NCBI GenBank assembly: GCA_903897715.1
Contig: CAIUCS010000115.1
Span: 1-63,952 of the forward strand
Direction: 5' to 3'
Length of the DNA stretch: 63,952 nt
From: an uncultured Synechococcales cyanobacterium
Lineage (GTDB): Bacteria > Cyanobacteriota > Cyanobacteriia > CAIUCS01
In this document: positions 27,868 through 36,978 of the stretch, piece by piece
Position numbering within the stretch: the first letter of the stretch is position 1
Layout of the letters: every line of letters begins with the position of its first letter
Notes under the pieces: model-generated
Told to the model about the DNA's origin: nothing
Seen by the model: only the letters and a program-made list of their open reading frames with translations
Databases searched by the model: none
Program-made: the position numbers and the translations under genes

Positions 27868-28848
27868 TCATTCCCTCCCATCATCATGGGTTTTCCGAAT
27901 GGATGGATGGTCTAGAAACCGTCCGGGGAAAGGATGACGGGATGACTGAAGTTGATTTTTCAAAACCATGGTAAATGCTCCTGCTCCTAAGCCAGATTGG
28001 GGCAACAACCGATAACAGGGTAAATTGGTCAGTTGAGACTGATAAGCTTCCAATCCCGGAACAACTAAGGGTTGGAATTGGGGGAATTGTCGCAAAAACC
28101 AAGCACATACCTGTTCGTTTTCCTCCCAAGAGAAAGTACACGTCATATATGCCAAATAACCTTGGGGAGCCACTATGTGAGCAGCATTTGCCAGAATACG
28201 CCGCTGACGACCGACACTTTTTTGAATGTTCACGGGATGGAAGCATCCGGGAGCTTCTTCTCCTTTTGCCAATAAGGATTGACCAGTGCAAGGTGCATCC
28301 ACTATGACCAGATCACTTGTCTGAGTTAGGTGTGACCTAAGCAACTGGCTGTCAGCATTGGAAACAAATCCAGTCACATGGCACCGTTTTAGATTACTGA
28401 TTAACTTACCAATCCGTTTTTTTATGGATTCATTACTTACTAGGAGTTGAGGATGTAGCCCCACCCATGCCGCTATACTTTTCCCTCCAGGGGCAGCACA
28501 CAGGTCAACTACGATGCCATGAACTGGAGCATAATGTAACCAAGGTATGGCGGCAAAAACTGAGGAAAAGTCCAAACAGTAAAAATGCCCTTGCTGGTGT
28601 AAAAAATGTTGGCTGGGACGGGGACTAGCAGTAAAAGTTAACCGATCGCAAAATGAAGGTTGCCATGGTAAAGGAGGTTGCACCGGGAATGGTGAGTCCA
28701 AAGGACGGGGTTGACACCATAGAACCGAACTGGAGAGGGGTTGGGGATGGATCAGTGCTTCAATAAACCCATCCTGTTCCCCCTTATCTGACAATATTTT
28801 TTGACTTAATTTAAGCAATTGATTGGGTATTTTAGATATTGTAGGCAT
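27868..28848 (-). CDS. RsmB/NOL1/NOP2/Sun-type RNA (cytosine-5) methyltransferase
   Basis: 326 residues. The S-adenosylmethionine motif VVDLCAAPGGKS is near residue 120, DAPCTGQ (motif IV Cys) near 185, and MTCTFSWEENE (motif VI catalytic Cys) near 233. No N-terminal NusB-like domain is present, so it is shorter than RsmB of E. coli and is better called an RsmB-like m5C methyltransferase of rRNA or tRNA. It is divergent from the small membrane protein. Confidence 0.88.
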   Translation of the reverse strand: MPTISKIPNQLLKLSQKILSDKGEQDGFIEALIHPQPLSSSVLWCQPRPLDSPFPVQPPLPWQPSFCDRLTFTASPRPSQHFLHQQGHFYCLDFSSVFAAIPWLHYAPVHGIVVDLCAAPGGKSIAAWVGLHPQLLVSNESIKKRIGKLISNLKRCHVTGFVSNADSQLLRSHLTQTSDLVIVDAPCTGQSLLAKGEEAPGCFHPVNIQKSVGRQRRILANAAHIVAPQGYLAYMTCTFSWEENEQVCAWFLRQFPQFQPLVVPGLEAYQSQLTNLPCYRLLPQSGLGAGAFTMVLKNQLQSSRHPFPGRFLDHPSIRKTHDDGRE

Positions 28849-28871
28849 ACAAACACAACCTTCTTGGAACC

Positions 28872-29141
28872 ATGGATACTAAACACTCAGAGACCAACGC
28901 CCCAAAGATGAAATCACCCTCCCCCCATTTGCCAGACTTGGGGACTACGTTCCGTCAATTACTGTGGGAAACGGGGTTAACGGCATGGATTCTATTGATG
29001 GGACTGGGAGCATGGGTTTTGTTTGGCGATCGCCATCCAGGTTGGCTCACCCCCGGACTACCCATCCATGCCTTAGCCATGGGACTGGGCTTAGGTGGGT
29101 TGGTTTGTATGGGGTTGAGCCGTATTGGGATCAAACGGTAA
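28872..29141 (+). CDS. Small hypothetical membrane protein
   Basis: 89 residues with two hydrophobic segments (about 33-51 and 63-81), separated by GDRHPGWLTPGLP. It has the look of conserved small cyanobacterial membrane proteins but I cannot name it. It lies 23 bases from the divergent methyltransferase and upstream of murF. Confidence 0.6.
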   Translation: MDTKHSETNAPKMKSPSPHLPDLGTTFRQLLWETGLTAWILLMGLGAWVLFGDRHPGWLTPGLPIHALAMGLGLGGLVCMGLSRIGIKR

Positions 29142-29266
29142 CGGACGCGTCCATCTCCCCTCGTCTATGCAACCAATCCATTGCCACAACAATTGCTGGA
29201 AATCACCGAAGACTGGTAGGCTGTTGGAGGATAATTGATTAATTATAGGTGAGTCAATACTTACAT

Positions 29267-30679
29267 ATGCCCTGTCAAGCCACCCTGAATCAACTCGTTA
29301 ATATAGTCCATTCAACCCAGTTCAATTGGCCCACCACCGGGTTAGATGACCCGTCCACCGGAATTACCACTGACACCCGGACAATGGAACCAGGACAAAT
29401 CTTTGTTGCACTGCGAGGGCATCACTTTGATGGTCATCACTTTATTCAGCAGGCAGCCCAGGGGGGAGCAAAGGCGGCAATCGTTGATCAACAGTGGGAG
29501 ATCAAGGGTTCATCTATCCCATTCTTACAAGTGGCAGATACCTTGGCGGCCTATCAGGCGATCGCCCATTGGTGGCGGGGGCAATTTCAAATCCCCATTA
29601 TTGCCATTACTGGTTCTGTAGGGAAGACTACAACAAAAGAGCTAGTAGCAGCGGCGCTGGCTTCTACTAGCGGAAATTCCCATTACTCCCCCCATTGGGT
29701 CTTAAAAACCCAGGCAAATTACAATAATGAAATTGGTGTTCCTCAGACTTTACTTAAATTGGATGCCCATCACCGATACGCAGTGATCGAAATGGGGATG
29801 CGAGGGTCAGGGGAAGTGGCTTTACTCGCACAAATTGCCCGTCCAACCATGGCACTGATTACCAATGTGGGGACAGCCCATTTAGAACGATTGGGGTCTG
29901 AGGAAGCCATCGCCCGGGCAGAATGTGAGTCGTTGTTAGAATTAAATGCAGATGGGGTTGCCATTCTGAACCATGATGATGCACGACTTATGAATACCGC
30001 AGCCCAACTTTGGCAGGGAACTACCCTGACCTTTGGCTTGAATGGAGGGGATTTACACGGGGAGTTGCTCAGTCAGGATAGGTTAAGGGTTGGTGATTAT
30101 TGTTTTCCCCTGCCCTTGCCGGGACGACATAATGGGTTGAATTATTTGGCAGCCCTGTCAGTCATTCAGGTTCTTGGTATGGACTGGACTCCATTACAAT
30201 CGGGGTTAAAGGTTTATTTACCTGGAGGGCGTGCCCGGCGTTATGAGACGGCTAGTGATATTTTATTGCTTGATGAAACCTATAATGCCGGGGTGGAATC
30301 AATGATTGCCACCTTACACCTGTTATCCCAAACCCCTGGGATCCGGCGTATTGCCGTATTAGGTACCATGAAAGAGTTGGGACCCCGTTCAGTAGAATTT
30401 CATCAGCGGGTGGGGGAAACGGTAGCTCAGTTGGGTATAGATTATCTACTGGTTCTGGCTGATGAACCAGAAGCTTCTGCCTTTATGAAAGGGGCACAAC
30501 AAGTTCCCAGTCAATGGTTCACCCGTCATGACCAATTGATTCATTACTTAATTGGAACTGTGAAGGCTGGCGATCGCCTCTTATTCAAAGCGTCTCGTTC
30601 CATTGGCATGGATCGGGTGGTGGATGGATTAAGGCAATACCTAGATAAAGTCCACATTTCCCATGGGAAAGACGTATAG
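29267..30679 (+). CDS. murF: UDP-N-acetylmuramoyl-tripeptide--D-alanyl-D-alanine ligase
   Basis: 470 residues from ATG 29267; a GTG at 29249 would add six. The DTRTMEPGQIFVALRG N-terminal domain, the ATP loop ITGSVGKTTTKE, NYNNEIGVP, and YNAGVESM are all present in order, as in MurF. It adds D-Ala-D-Ala to the UDP-MurNAc tripeptide in the last cytosolic step of peptidoglycan precursor synthesis. It ends 14 bases before the convergent tRNA-Trp. Confidence 0.95.
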   Translation: MPCQATLNQLVNIVHSTQFNWPTTGLDDPSTGITTDTRTMEPGQIFVALRGHHFDGHHFIQQAAQGGAKAAIVDQQWEIKGSSIPFLQVADTLAAYQAIAHWWRGQFQIPIIAITGSVGKTTTKELVAAALASTSGNSHYSPHWVLKTQANYNNEIGVPQTLLKLDAHHRYAVIEMGMRGSGEVALLAQIARPTMALITNVGTAHLERLGSEEAIARAECESLLELNADGVAILNHDDARLMNTAAQLWQGTTLTFGLNGGDLHGELLSQDRLRVGDYCFPLPLPGRHNGLNYLAALSVIQVLGMDWTPLQSGLKVYLPGGRARRYETASDILLLDETYNAGVESMIATLHLLSQTPGIRRIAVLGTMKELGPRSVEFHQRVGETVAQLGIDYLLVLADEPEASAFMKGAQQVPSQWFTRHDQLIHYLIGTVKAGDRLLFKASRSIGMDRVVDGLRQYLDKVHISHGKDV

Positions 30680-30693
30680 GGTGATTATTTTAA

Positions 30694-30766
30694 CGCGCCC
30701 TGGAAGACTCGAACTCCCGACATTAGGTTTTGGAGACCTACGTTCTACCAACTGAACTAAGAGCGC
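30694..30766 (-). tRNA. trnW: tRNA-Trp (CCA)
   Basis: A 73-nt cloverleaf on the minus strand. Acceptor arms GCGCTCT and AGGGCGC pair, the anticodon stem TAGGT/ACCTA encloses CTCCAAA with anticodon CCA, and the T-arm is GGGAG TTCGAGT CTTCC. No CCA end is encoded. In many cyanobacteria trnW precedes secE-nusG; here the downstream neighbour is murF in convergent orientation. Confidence 0.95.
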
Positions 30767-30978
30767 TCATGACTTATAATTGTAATGATTATAGTACCAC
30801 TTTTTACTGATGGTGAAAGTATCCCTGAGAAATTTCCATATGAGTGAGAGAAATAATCCATCATAAAATAAATTCCCATGGTGGATGGTGAATCACTCCT
30901 AACCCATTCTAGACTGGGAGTAGTACTGAATTGCTTATCCCCATTGCAATGTAACTTGATCCGGGAGATTATAGTCAA

Positions 30979-31686
30979 ATGATACATTTAGAAGACGAAC
31001 CATTAGAGAATAATCAGTCAACTTCTGTTATCAATGAGGAGTCCACTGACAATTCCTCTCCAGAGACAGAACCCGTCAGTGGAATTGATCTCAGTCCAGA
31101 TGAATCCTTACCTACCCAAGAGGATAGTGCCACTCTGACCGACTCCGACTTGATGACCTTAACCAGTCAAGTTGCTTCATTGTCAGAACAGGTGGGTAGT
31201 TTACAAGTTCAAGTTGATGAACGGACTGGTCAATATGTCAGAATCGTAGCAGACTTTGAAAATTTCCGGCGACGAACCCAGCGGGAGAAGGAAGATTTGG
31301 AACAACAGGTAAAGGGTTCTACCTTAACTGAATTATTATCGGTGGTGGATAATTTTGAACGGGCTCGCTCCCAGATTAAACCTCAAACTGAAGGTGAAAT
31401 GGTCATTCATAAAAGCTATCAAGGGGTTTATAAACAACTGGTTGACGGTCTAAAACGTTTAGGAGTTGCTCCTATGCGAGCTGAAGGGCAAGAATTTGAT
31501 CCTAATTTACACGAAGCGGTGATGCGAGAACAGTCCGCTGATTATGGTGAAGGAATCGTGATGGAAGAATTGGTACGGGGATATTTACTAGGGGATCGCG
31601 TTCTCCGTCATGCGATGGTCAAGGTGGCAGTTGCTCCAGAACCCCCAACTGAGGAAAATAACACCGAGGAAGAATCAGTGACTTAA
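30979..31686 (+). CDS. grpE: Co-chaperone GrpE
   Basis: 235 residues. A polar acidic N-terminus of about 65 residues leads into a long coiled coil. The GrpE domain follows, with [41 protein letters not shown] and [10 protein letters not shown], and ends VLRHAMVKV. It is the nucleotide exchange factor for DnaK. dnaK is not adjacent. Confidence 0.95.
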   Translation: MIHLEDEPLENNQSTSVINEESTDNSSPETEPVSGIDLSPDESLPTQEDSATLTDSDLMTLTSQVASLSEQVGSLQVQVDERTGQYVRIVADFENFRRRTQREKEDLEQQVKGSTLTELLSVVDNFERARSQIKPQTEGEMVIHKSYQGVYKQLVDGLKRLGVAPMRAEGQEFDPNLHEAVMREQSADYGEGIVMEELVRGYLLGDRVLRHAMVKVAVAPEPPTEENNTEEESVT

Positions 31687-31739
31687 CCTTATTCAGAGTA
31701 GGCAGTCGTTAACCCAGGGTACAGTAATTCCACCAACAT

Positions 31740-32123
31740 ATGAAAACAAAAGCAATATTAGTTTTAGTATTTTCAGCAGTTCTCTTCATGGCAACAGAAA
31801 CCCCCTCTAAAGCCCAGCCGCAAGGAATGAGTATGGGGGAAATTCCAGATGCCTATGTGACTGCATTGAATCAAAACTCTTGGACTTTCTTTGAAGCCCA
31901 AGAGTTAAGGGGTCAGTTACGATTCTTATTGGGTCCCTCTTGGTTCCCTCAATTGGGAGCGTTCTCGGAAAATCAAATTGCTCGGGATGGAGAGCTATTA
32001 ACCCAATTGAATCGGCTTGTTTTGCAGCAGCAACTCAATCATTCAGGACCAAGGCAAGGGTCTGATTTACCTAATCCCTTCCAAAGTACTTTGCTAACCT
32101 TGCCTAGGTCAGTGCCAGAGTGA
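31740..32123 (+). CDS. Hypothetical secreted protein
   Basis: 127 residues. A signal peptide (MKTKAILVLVFSAVLFMATETPSKA) with likely cleavage near residue 25 is followed by a short soluble domain with PDAYVTALNQNSWTFFEAQELRGQLRF. I recognise no family. It is 53 bases downstream of grpE and could share its transcript. Confidence 0.6.
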   Translation: MKTKAILVLVFSAVLFMATETPSKAQPQGMSMGEIPDAYVTALNQNSWTFFEAQELRGQLRFLLGPSWFPQLGAFSENQIARDGELLTQLNRLVLQQQLNHSGPRQGSDLPNPFQSTLLTLPRSVPE

Positions 32124-32265
32124 ATTGATTTTCTCTTCAGCCAAAAGGCATGATGAGTTCCAGTCTGCCCAGGTCAAGGGGACTATTGAGGACTTACATT
32201 GGCTCCCACCCCTATTAAAGTGGGTTTACCCATCCCCTGATTTCAGTTCAGCAATTGTGTGCCCC

Positions 32266-32293
32266 AAGAAGCAGGGGTTGAGTCCTGCTTCTT
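32266..32293. terminator. Hairpin between the secreted protein and ssb
   Basis: A perfect ten-base stem (AAGAAGCAGG with CCTGCTTCTT) with an eight-base loop, between two convergent genes. It lacks a long T run on either side but is the obvious termination candidate for both. Confidence 0.55.
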
Positions 32294-32304
32294 AGGTCAG
32301 CCTG

Positions 32305-32664
32305 TTAGAATTCATCGGATGATGAAACTCTGTTCCCTTGATCATCTTGTTTAGAGCCCAGTAGCTCCAAACGCTCAACCCGAATAACGGGTTTGGATCG
32401 GTCAGCACCATTATTACGGTCTTTCCAATGCTCAATTTTCAAAGAACCACTGACTCCGATTAAACTGCCTTTTCGCACATAATCCGCAGCCACTTGAGCT
32501 ATTTTCCCCCACAACTCCAGGTTAAACCAGTCAGGTTGGTCATTATTTCGACTTTGGCGCTTGACCGCCAAAGTCGTACTGCACAGCACACTGCCAGACT
32601 CAAAGTATTTCACTTCCGGGTCTCCCCCCACTCGACCAACCAACGTAACCACATTAAGACTCAT
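32305..32664 (-). CDS. ssb: Single-stranded DNA-binding protein
   Basis: 119 residues from ATG 32664 (MSLNVVTLVGRVGGDPEVKY); four residues upstream (MGCP) are probably not translated. The single OB fold, with the WFNLELWGK strand and a short acidic C-terminal tip SSSDEF, is as in other short cyanobacterial SSBs. It is divergent from mreBCD, the usual cyanobacterial arrangement. Confidence 0.9.
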   Translation of the reverse strand: MSLNVVTLVGRVGGDPEVKYFESGSVLCSTTLAVKRQSRNNDQPDWFNLELWGKIAQVAADYVRKGSLIGVSGSLKIEHWKDRNNGADRSKPVIRVERLELLGSKQDDQGNRVSSSDEF

Positions 32665-32914
32665 AGGACACCCCACTCAAACGAATTTGACCACAAAAAA
32701 CTACAGCAGATGGAAACATACATTTTTATTTTTCCCAAGTTATTTATTTTTTGTGCATTCCTTACACTTCTTAATATATATTGGAATGTAGGTTGAAACC
32801 TGATTCTTCTTTTCGATCAAAATGGGTGGACTACCAACATAAAACATATTAAAATCCATTTAGATAAAGCTAAGGTTAAAGCAAAATACAGCATATATTG
32901 GAGCGCAAAATAGA

Positions 32915-33955
32915 GTGGGTTTCTGGAATCAGTTTTCTTTATCCCGAGACATGGGGATTGACTTAGGAACTGCAAATACATTGATTTACATTCCTGGCAA
33001 AGGTATAGTCCTCCAAGAACCCTCTGTGGTAGCCATAGACACTGACAGGAAAACCCCATTGGCGATTGGAATGGATGCTAAGAAAATGTTAGGGCGTACA
33101 CCGGGTAATATTATTGCTGTTCGTCCTTTAAGAGATGGGGTGATTGCTGATTTTGGTGCTGCCGAGCTCATGTTAAAGCACTTCATTACACGCGCGAATG
33201 ATGGTAAGGCTTTGGTGGCACCACGGGTGGTAATTGGTATTCCCAGCGGTGTAACCGGGGTGGAACGCCGTGCCGTCGAGGATGCCGCAAAAGAAGCTGG
33301 AGCTCGGGATGTTTTTCTCATTGACGAGCCTGTAGCCGCAGCAATAGGGGCGGGGTTGCCGGTGGCTGAGCCCATTGGTAATATGATTGTTGATATTGGA
33401 GGCGGTACCACCGAAGTTGCTGTACTGAGCATGCAAGGTACTGTATTAAGTGAATCAGTCCGGGTGGCGGGGGATGAACTCACTGACTCTATTATTCAAT
33501 ACATGAAAAAAGTTCATAGCCTGTATATTGGGGAACGATGTGCGGAGGATATCAAAATTCAAATTGGGTCAGCCTACTACAATACTAATATTGAAGATTT
33601 ATCATTAGAAGTACGGGGTCGTCATTTGTTGTCTGGTTTACCGCGAACAATTGTAGTAAAAGCCCCAGAGGTTAGAGAAAGTATGTCTGAACCCCTTACC
33701 TTAATTGTAGAAGCAGTAAAACGCACTCTGGAAAGAACTCCTCCCGAACTGGCTGCTGATATTATTGAGCGGGGAATAATGTTGGCTGGTGGAGGAGCCC
33801 TACTTTCTGGGCTTGATATTTTACTCAGCCATGAGACCGGAATTGTTACCCATATCGCTACCAATCCATTAAGCTGTGTGGTATTAGGTACGGGGCAGGT
33901 TTTAGAAAACTTTAAGGACTTGAAACGAGTTTTTACAAGCACTGCGGTAGGATAA
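32915..33955 (+). CDS. mreB: Rod shape-determining protein MreB
   Basis: 346 residues, starting at GTG 32915. The actin-fold nucleotide motifs GIDLGTANTLIYI, VDIGGGTTEVAV and GIMLAGGGALL are present. It forms membrane-bound filaments that guide lateral wall synthesis. It heads the mreB-mreC-mreD operon. Confidence 0.96.
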   Translation: MGFWNQFSLSRDMGIDLGTANTLIYIPGKGIVLQEPSVVAIDTDRKTPLAIGMDAKKMLGRTPGNIIAVRPLRDGVIADFGAAELMLKHFITRANDGKALVAPRVVIGIPSGVTGVERRAVEDAAKEAGARDVFLIDEPVAAAIGAGLPVAEPIGNMIVDIGGGTTEVAVLSMQGTVLSESVRVAGDELTDSIIQYMKKVHSLYIGERCAEDIKIQIGSAYYNTNIEDLSLEVRGRHLLSGLPRTIVVKAPEVRESMSEPLTLIVEAVKRTLERTPPELAADIIERGIMLAGGGALLSGLDILLSHETGIVTHIATNPLSCVVLGTGQVLENFKDLKRVFTSTAVG

Positions 33956-34082
33956 CGAAATATTAAGTTCTGTAATCAATAAGACATTGTTCTTTTCCTG
34001 AATCTCTTATTATAGAATGTAGCTTTTATTTGACTCCGTTTGAATGTAATCAATTTTAACCAGTATAGGGAACAAACATTAA

Positions 34083-34826
34083 ATGTACACGTTGAGGCGG
34101 TGGTGGCAACATAATGGGGTTCATCTGTCAGCCACTCTTCTTACCCTGGGTTCTGCCTGGTTCATCAGGCAGACCCACGGTGTTTTTATAATGGACTTAT
34201 ACGGAACAATTACCCGTCCATTGGTAGATTCATCAGCCAAACAAAATGCGGTAACAAATGCCCGAGTACTGGAATTACAAGAAAGACTGGTGGAAATAGA
34301 AAATCAAAACCAAGTTTTGCGTAATCTAGTTGGTATTACATCCACCAGTAAATCCGTTGGTATTATCGCTCCGGTTATTGGTCGCAGTCCCGACCAATGG
34401 TGGCATCAAATTATTTTAGGTCGTGGACAGGCAGAAGGGATTATAGAGAATTCCATGGTGATGTCTCAAGGTGGACTAGTGGGTCGGGTAATTCAAGTTG
34501 GTTCCTCCACTAGTCGAGTTTTATTACTTAGTGATCCAGCAAGTCGGGTAGGAGTGGTTGTTAGTCGCAGTCGTGCTATGGGTTTTTTGCGGGGACAGGG
34601 CAGTAACCGGGCTCTATTAACTTTTTTTGAAAAAGAACCAGATGTCAAACCAGGGGATGTCATTTCCACTTCAACGTATAGTCAACTTTTTCCTAGTTCA
34701 TTACCAATTGGTCAGATTGAGTCAGTTGACTATGTAAAAAGTCCTGCACCGGAAGCAGTGATTACATTAACTGCTCCTGTGAATTATTTAGAGTGGGTAA
34801 CTGTTCATCACCCAGAACAAAAATAA
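34083..34826 (+). CDS. mreC: Rod shape-determining protein MreC
   Basis: 247 residues. One N-terminal membrane segment (about 15-35) is followed by a coiled coil (about 57-85, with LQERLVEIENQNQVLRNL) and the beta-rich MreC domain with VIGRSPDQWWHQIILGRGQAEGI. It is the periplasmic scaffold that links MreB to the wall synthases. It starts 127 bases after mreB. Confidence 0.92.
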   Translation: MYTLRRWWQHNGVHLSATLLTLGSAWFIRQTHGVFIMDLYGTITRPLVDSSAKQNAVTNARVLELQERLVEIENQNQVLRNLVGITSTSKSVGIIAPVIGRSPDQWWHQIILGRGQAEGIIENSMVMSQGGLVGRVIQVGSSTSRVLLLSDPASRVGVVVSRSRAMGFLRGQGSNRALLTFFEKEPDVKPGDVISTSTYSQLFPSSLPIGQIESVDYVKSPAPEAVITLTAPVNYLEWVTVHHPEQK

Positions 34827-34886
34827 TTAAATTCTCCTACTCTTTGTATTGCCAATAAAAAGTCTAGACCTTCTCCTTTTAGTCCA

Positions 34887-35549
34887 GTGGTTAAAACTGA
34901 AGCTTCCCTTAATTTAAATCGAATGACACCCCTAGGACTTGACATCTTAAATTTTTTCATAATTGTTGGATCATTACTTATTTGTGTGATCCTTTCTCCC
35001 TTAAGATTGCCAGGAATTGATTTAATGGGAACCGCCCCAAGTTGGGTGCTGATATGGGTTGTCTCGTGGAGCATGAAACGCTCAATATGGCAAGGAACTG
35101 TTGCTGGAATCTGTGTTGGTTTTATCCAAGACGGGCTTACTGCGGCAGAACCTAGCCATGCCCTTAGTTTTGCTATTGTGGGTATGCTTACTACCCTTCT
35201 CCGAAAACAACGCTATGTTCATGAAGACTTTATTTCTGTTGCTTTAATTGTTTTTGGTATGGTAGTAGTTGCAGAGACAACTACTGCATTTCAATATTGC
35301 TTTCAACATTTTCCCCCTGAAACCCTATCTGAATATCAAGTCGTTAAATTTGCACCCATTGGTTCTTCTACCAATAGCCCTTCTTCCGACTGGCAGGTCT
35401 TTTCTGCTAAACTTTCTGATATTTGGATCTACCATCAAAGTATTGCTTTAAGTACAGCTATACTTACGAGCTTATGGGCACCCCTACTCTATTACCCCCT
35501 GAATCGTTGGTGGGAGCATTTAAGTCTGATCCGAAAAATGAAGGGCTGA
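34887..35549 (+). CDS. mreD: Rod shape-determining protein MreD
   Basis: 220 residues from GTG 34887, with about five membrane segments and an extended polar loop (about 145-175). The weak sequence conservation is usual for MreD, so position in the operon carries much of the call. An ATG at 34923 (MTPLGLDIL) is an alternative start. Confidence 0.85.
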   Translation: MVKTEASLNLNRMTPLGLDILNFFIIVGSLLICVILSPLRLPGIDLMGTAPSWVLIWVVSWSMKRSIWQGTVAGICVGFIQDGLTAAEPSHALSFAIVGMLTTLLRKQRYVHEDFISVALIVFGMVVVAETTTAFQYCFQHFPPETLSEYQVVKFAPIGSSTNSPSSDWQVFSAKLSDIWIYHQSIALSTAILTSLWAPLLYYPLNRWWEHLSLIRKMKG

Positions 35550-35572
35550 AATATTTGAGTTTAAAATTAAAC

Positions 35573-35603
35573 CCCTTGTGATGCTTTACCACAAGGGATT
35601 ATT
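35573..35603. terminator. Bidirectional terminator between mreD and sbpA
   Basis: Stem CCCTTGTG 35573-35580 with CACAAGGG 35590-35597. It is followed by ATTATTTA on the plus strand and a T-rich run on the minus strand. Confidence 0.75.
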
Positions 35604-35618
35604 TATAGTCAATTGAGC

Positions 35619-36824
35619 CTAACGCTTAAAGATTTGGTCAAACACACCACCGTTGACAAAATGTTTTTTCTCAACTGCGTCCCAACCCCCTAAGTCATTA
35701 ACGGTGTATAGCTTAGTCACCCGAGGATACTTCTTCTCAAAGTCTTTTGCCACTTTTGGCTCCACTGGACGAAATCCGACGCGGGCAAAATCTCTTTGGG
35801 CAATGGGGGTAAAGAGAAATTTTACAAACGCTTCTGCCACATTGCGAGTTTTACGTTTATCAACTACTGCATCCACCACTGCTACTGGTGTATCAATGGA
35901 AATATTGGTTTGTGGGAGTATATAGGAAGCGTTGGTTTGTCCTTGGGCAGTGGCTGCCAGGATTTCACTTTCGTAGTTTAATACTGCATCCCCCTGCTTC
36001 TTTTTGTAGAAAATGTCGCTGGTCTCCCGGGCATCTTTGCCTAAAATGGGGACATTCTTGAAAGCTTGGGTAACAAAATCTTTGGCTTGGGCTTCCGTTC
36101 CCCCTGATTCAGACACCGAACCCCACAATGCTAGGTAGTTCCATCGAGCCACGCCGGAGGTTTTGGGATTTGCGGTGATCCAACTGACATCTGGACGAGC
36201 TAAATCTTTCCATCCGTTAATTTTCTTGGGATTGCCGTCGCGGGTTTCAATTGCCACCACCGAGCGAGCGACAATACCATTATTGGGTGCTTCTTTTTCC
36301 CAACCAGGGTTGATGAGTTTACCCTTGACCAATCGGTTTGTATCTGAACCTACTGCCAAATGAACCACGTCTGCCGGTAATCCATCCAAAACTGCACGGG
36401 TTTGGGTTCCAGAACCACCAAAACTAGTTCTGATGAGGACTGACTGACCCGTCTTCTGTTTCCAATCGTTGACAAATCGGGGAATAATCTGGTCGTAGGC
36501 AGCTTTGGTCACTGCAAAAGATACTAGGGTAATTTCAACTTCTGATTGTTGACTGATCAATGTGGGAGTTTTCAGTTGGGGCAAGCCTGCTGCCCCGCTG
36601 GCAGCGGTAGATGCCACCCCTTGTAAACTTCCCAACCCAACGGTGGCTACCAGCACACCGTTAACCGATGTTCCATTGGCATAGGCAGTTGTGACTCCCC
36701 CCAAGGTGAGACCCGCTGCCAATAGAGCTGCGGTACGCCAAGAAGCCACTGACTTGATTACCCCTAAACCATCCCTAAGGATAAATGATTTCGTAACACA
36801 CGTTTGAACCATGGGATCCCCCAT
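35619..36824 (-). CDS. sbpA: Sulfate/thiosulfate ABC transporter substrate-binding protein
   Basis: 401 residues. An unusually long N-terminal portion of about 90 residues precedes the mature-like start EVEITLVSFAVTKAAYDQIIPRF; it includes a hydrophobic, Ala/Gly-rich signal region. The periplasmic binding-protein fold carries RTSFGGSGTQTRAV and WITANPKTSGVARWNYLALWG, typical of SbpA/CysP. It captures sulfate for the CysTWA transporter, whose genes are not here. A CRP-like palindrome lies 48-65 bases before the start. Confidence 0.92.
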   Translation of the reverse strand: MGDPMVQTCVTKSFILRDGLGVIKSVASWRTAALLAAGLTLGGVTTAYANGTSVNGVLVATVGLGSLQGVASTAASGAAGLPQLKTPTLISQQSEVEITLVSFAVTKAAYDQIIPRFVNDWKQKTGQSVLIRTSFGGSGTQTRAVLDGLPADVVHLAVGSDTNRLVKGKLINPGWEKEAPNNGIVARSVVAIETRDGNPKKINGWKDLARPDVSWITANPKTSGVARWNYLALWGSVSESGGTEAQAKDFVTQAFKNVPILGKDARETSDIFYKKKQGDAVLNYESEILAATAQGQTNASYILPQTNISIDTPVAVVDAVVDKRKTRNVAEAFVKFLFTPIAQRDFARVGFRPVEPKVAKDFEKKYPRVTKLYTVNDLGGWDAVEKKHFVNGGVFDQIFKR

Positions 36825-36871
36825 AACAACTACTCCCCTATGATGCCTATTAAAGGTTTTAACTACTAAAA

Positions 36872-36889
36872 TACAGTCGATATACTGTA
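36872..36889. promoter_or_regulatory. Palindromic operator candidate upstream of sbpA
   Basis: TACAGT-N6-ACTGTA is a perfect 6-6-6 inverted repeat. The spacing matches CRP/FNR-family sites, although the half-site differs from the CRP (TGTGA) and NtcA (GTA-N8-TAC) consensus. A CRP-family regulator such as CysR is known to control sulfate uptake in Synechococcus, so it is a plausible binder; that is inference. Confidence 0.5.
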
Positions 36890-36978
36890 CTTATATGGAA
36901 ATTTAGCATGACATATTCCAGGTGTTTACGCAAGGGATTTGCAAATATTTTACAAAAAGACTATAGATATACCGGTGT

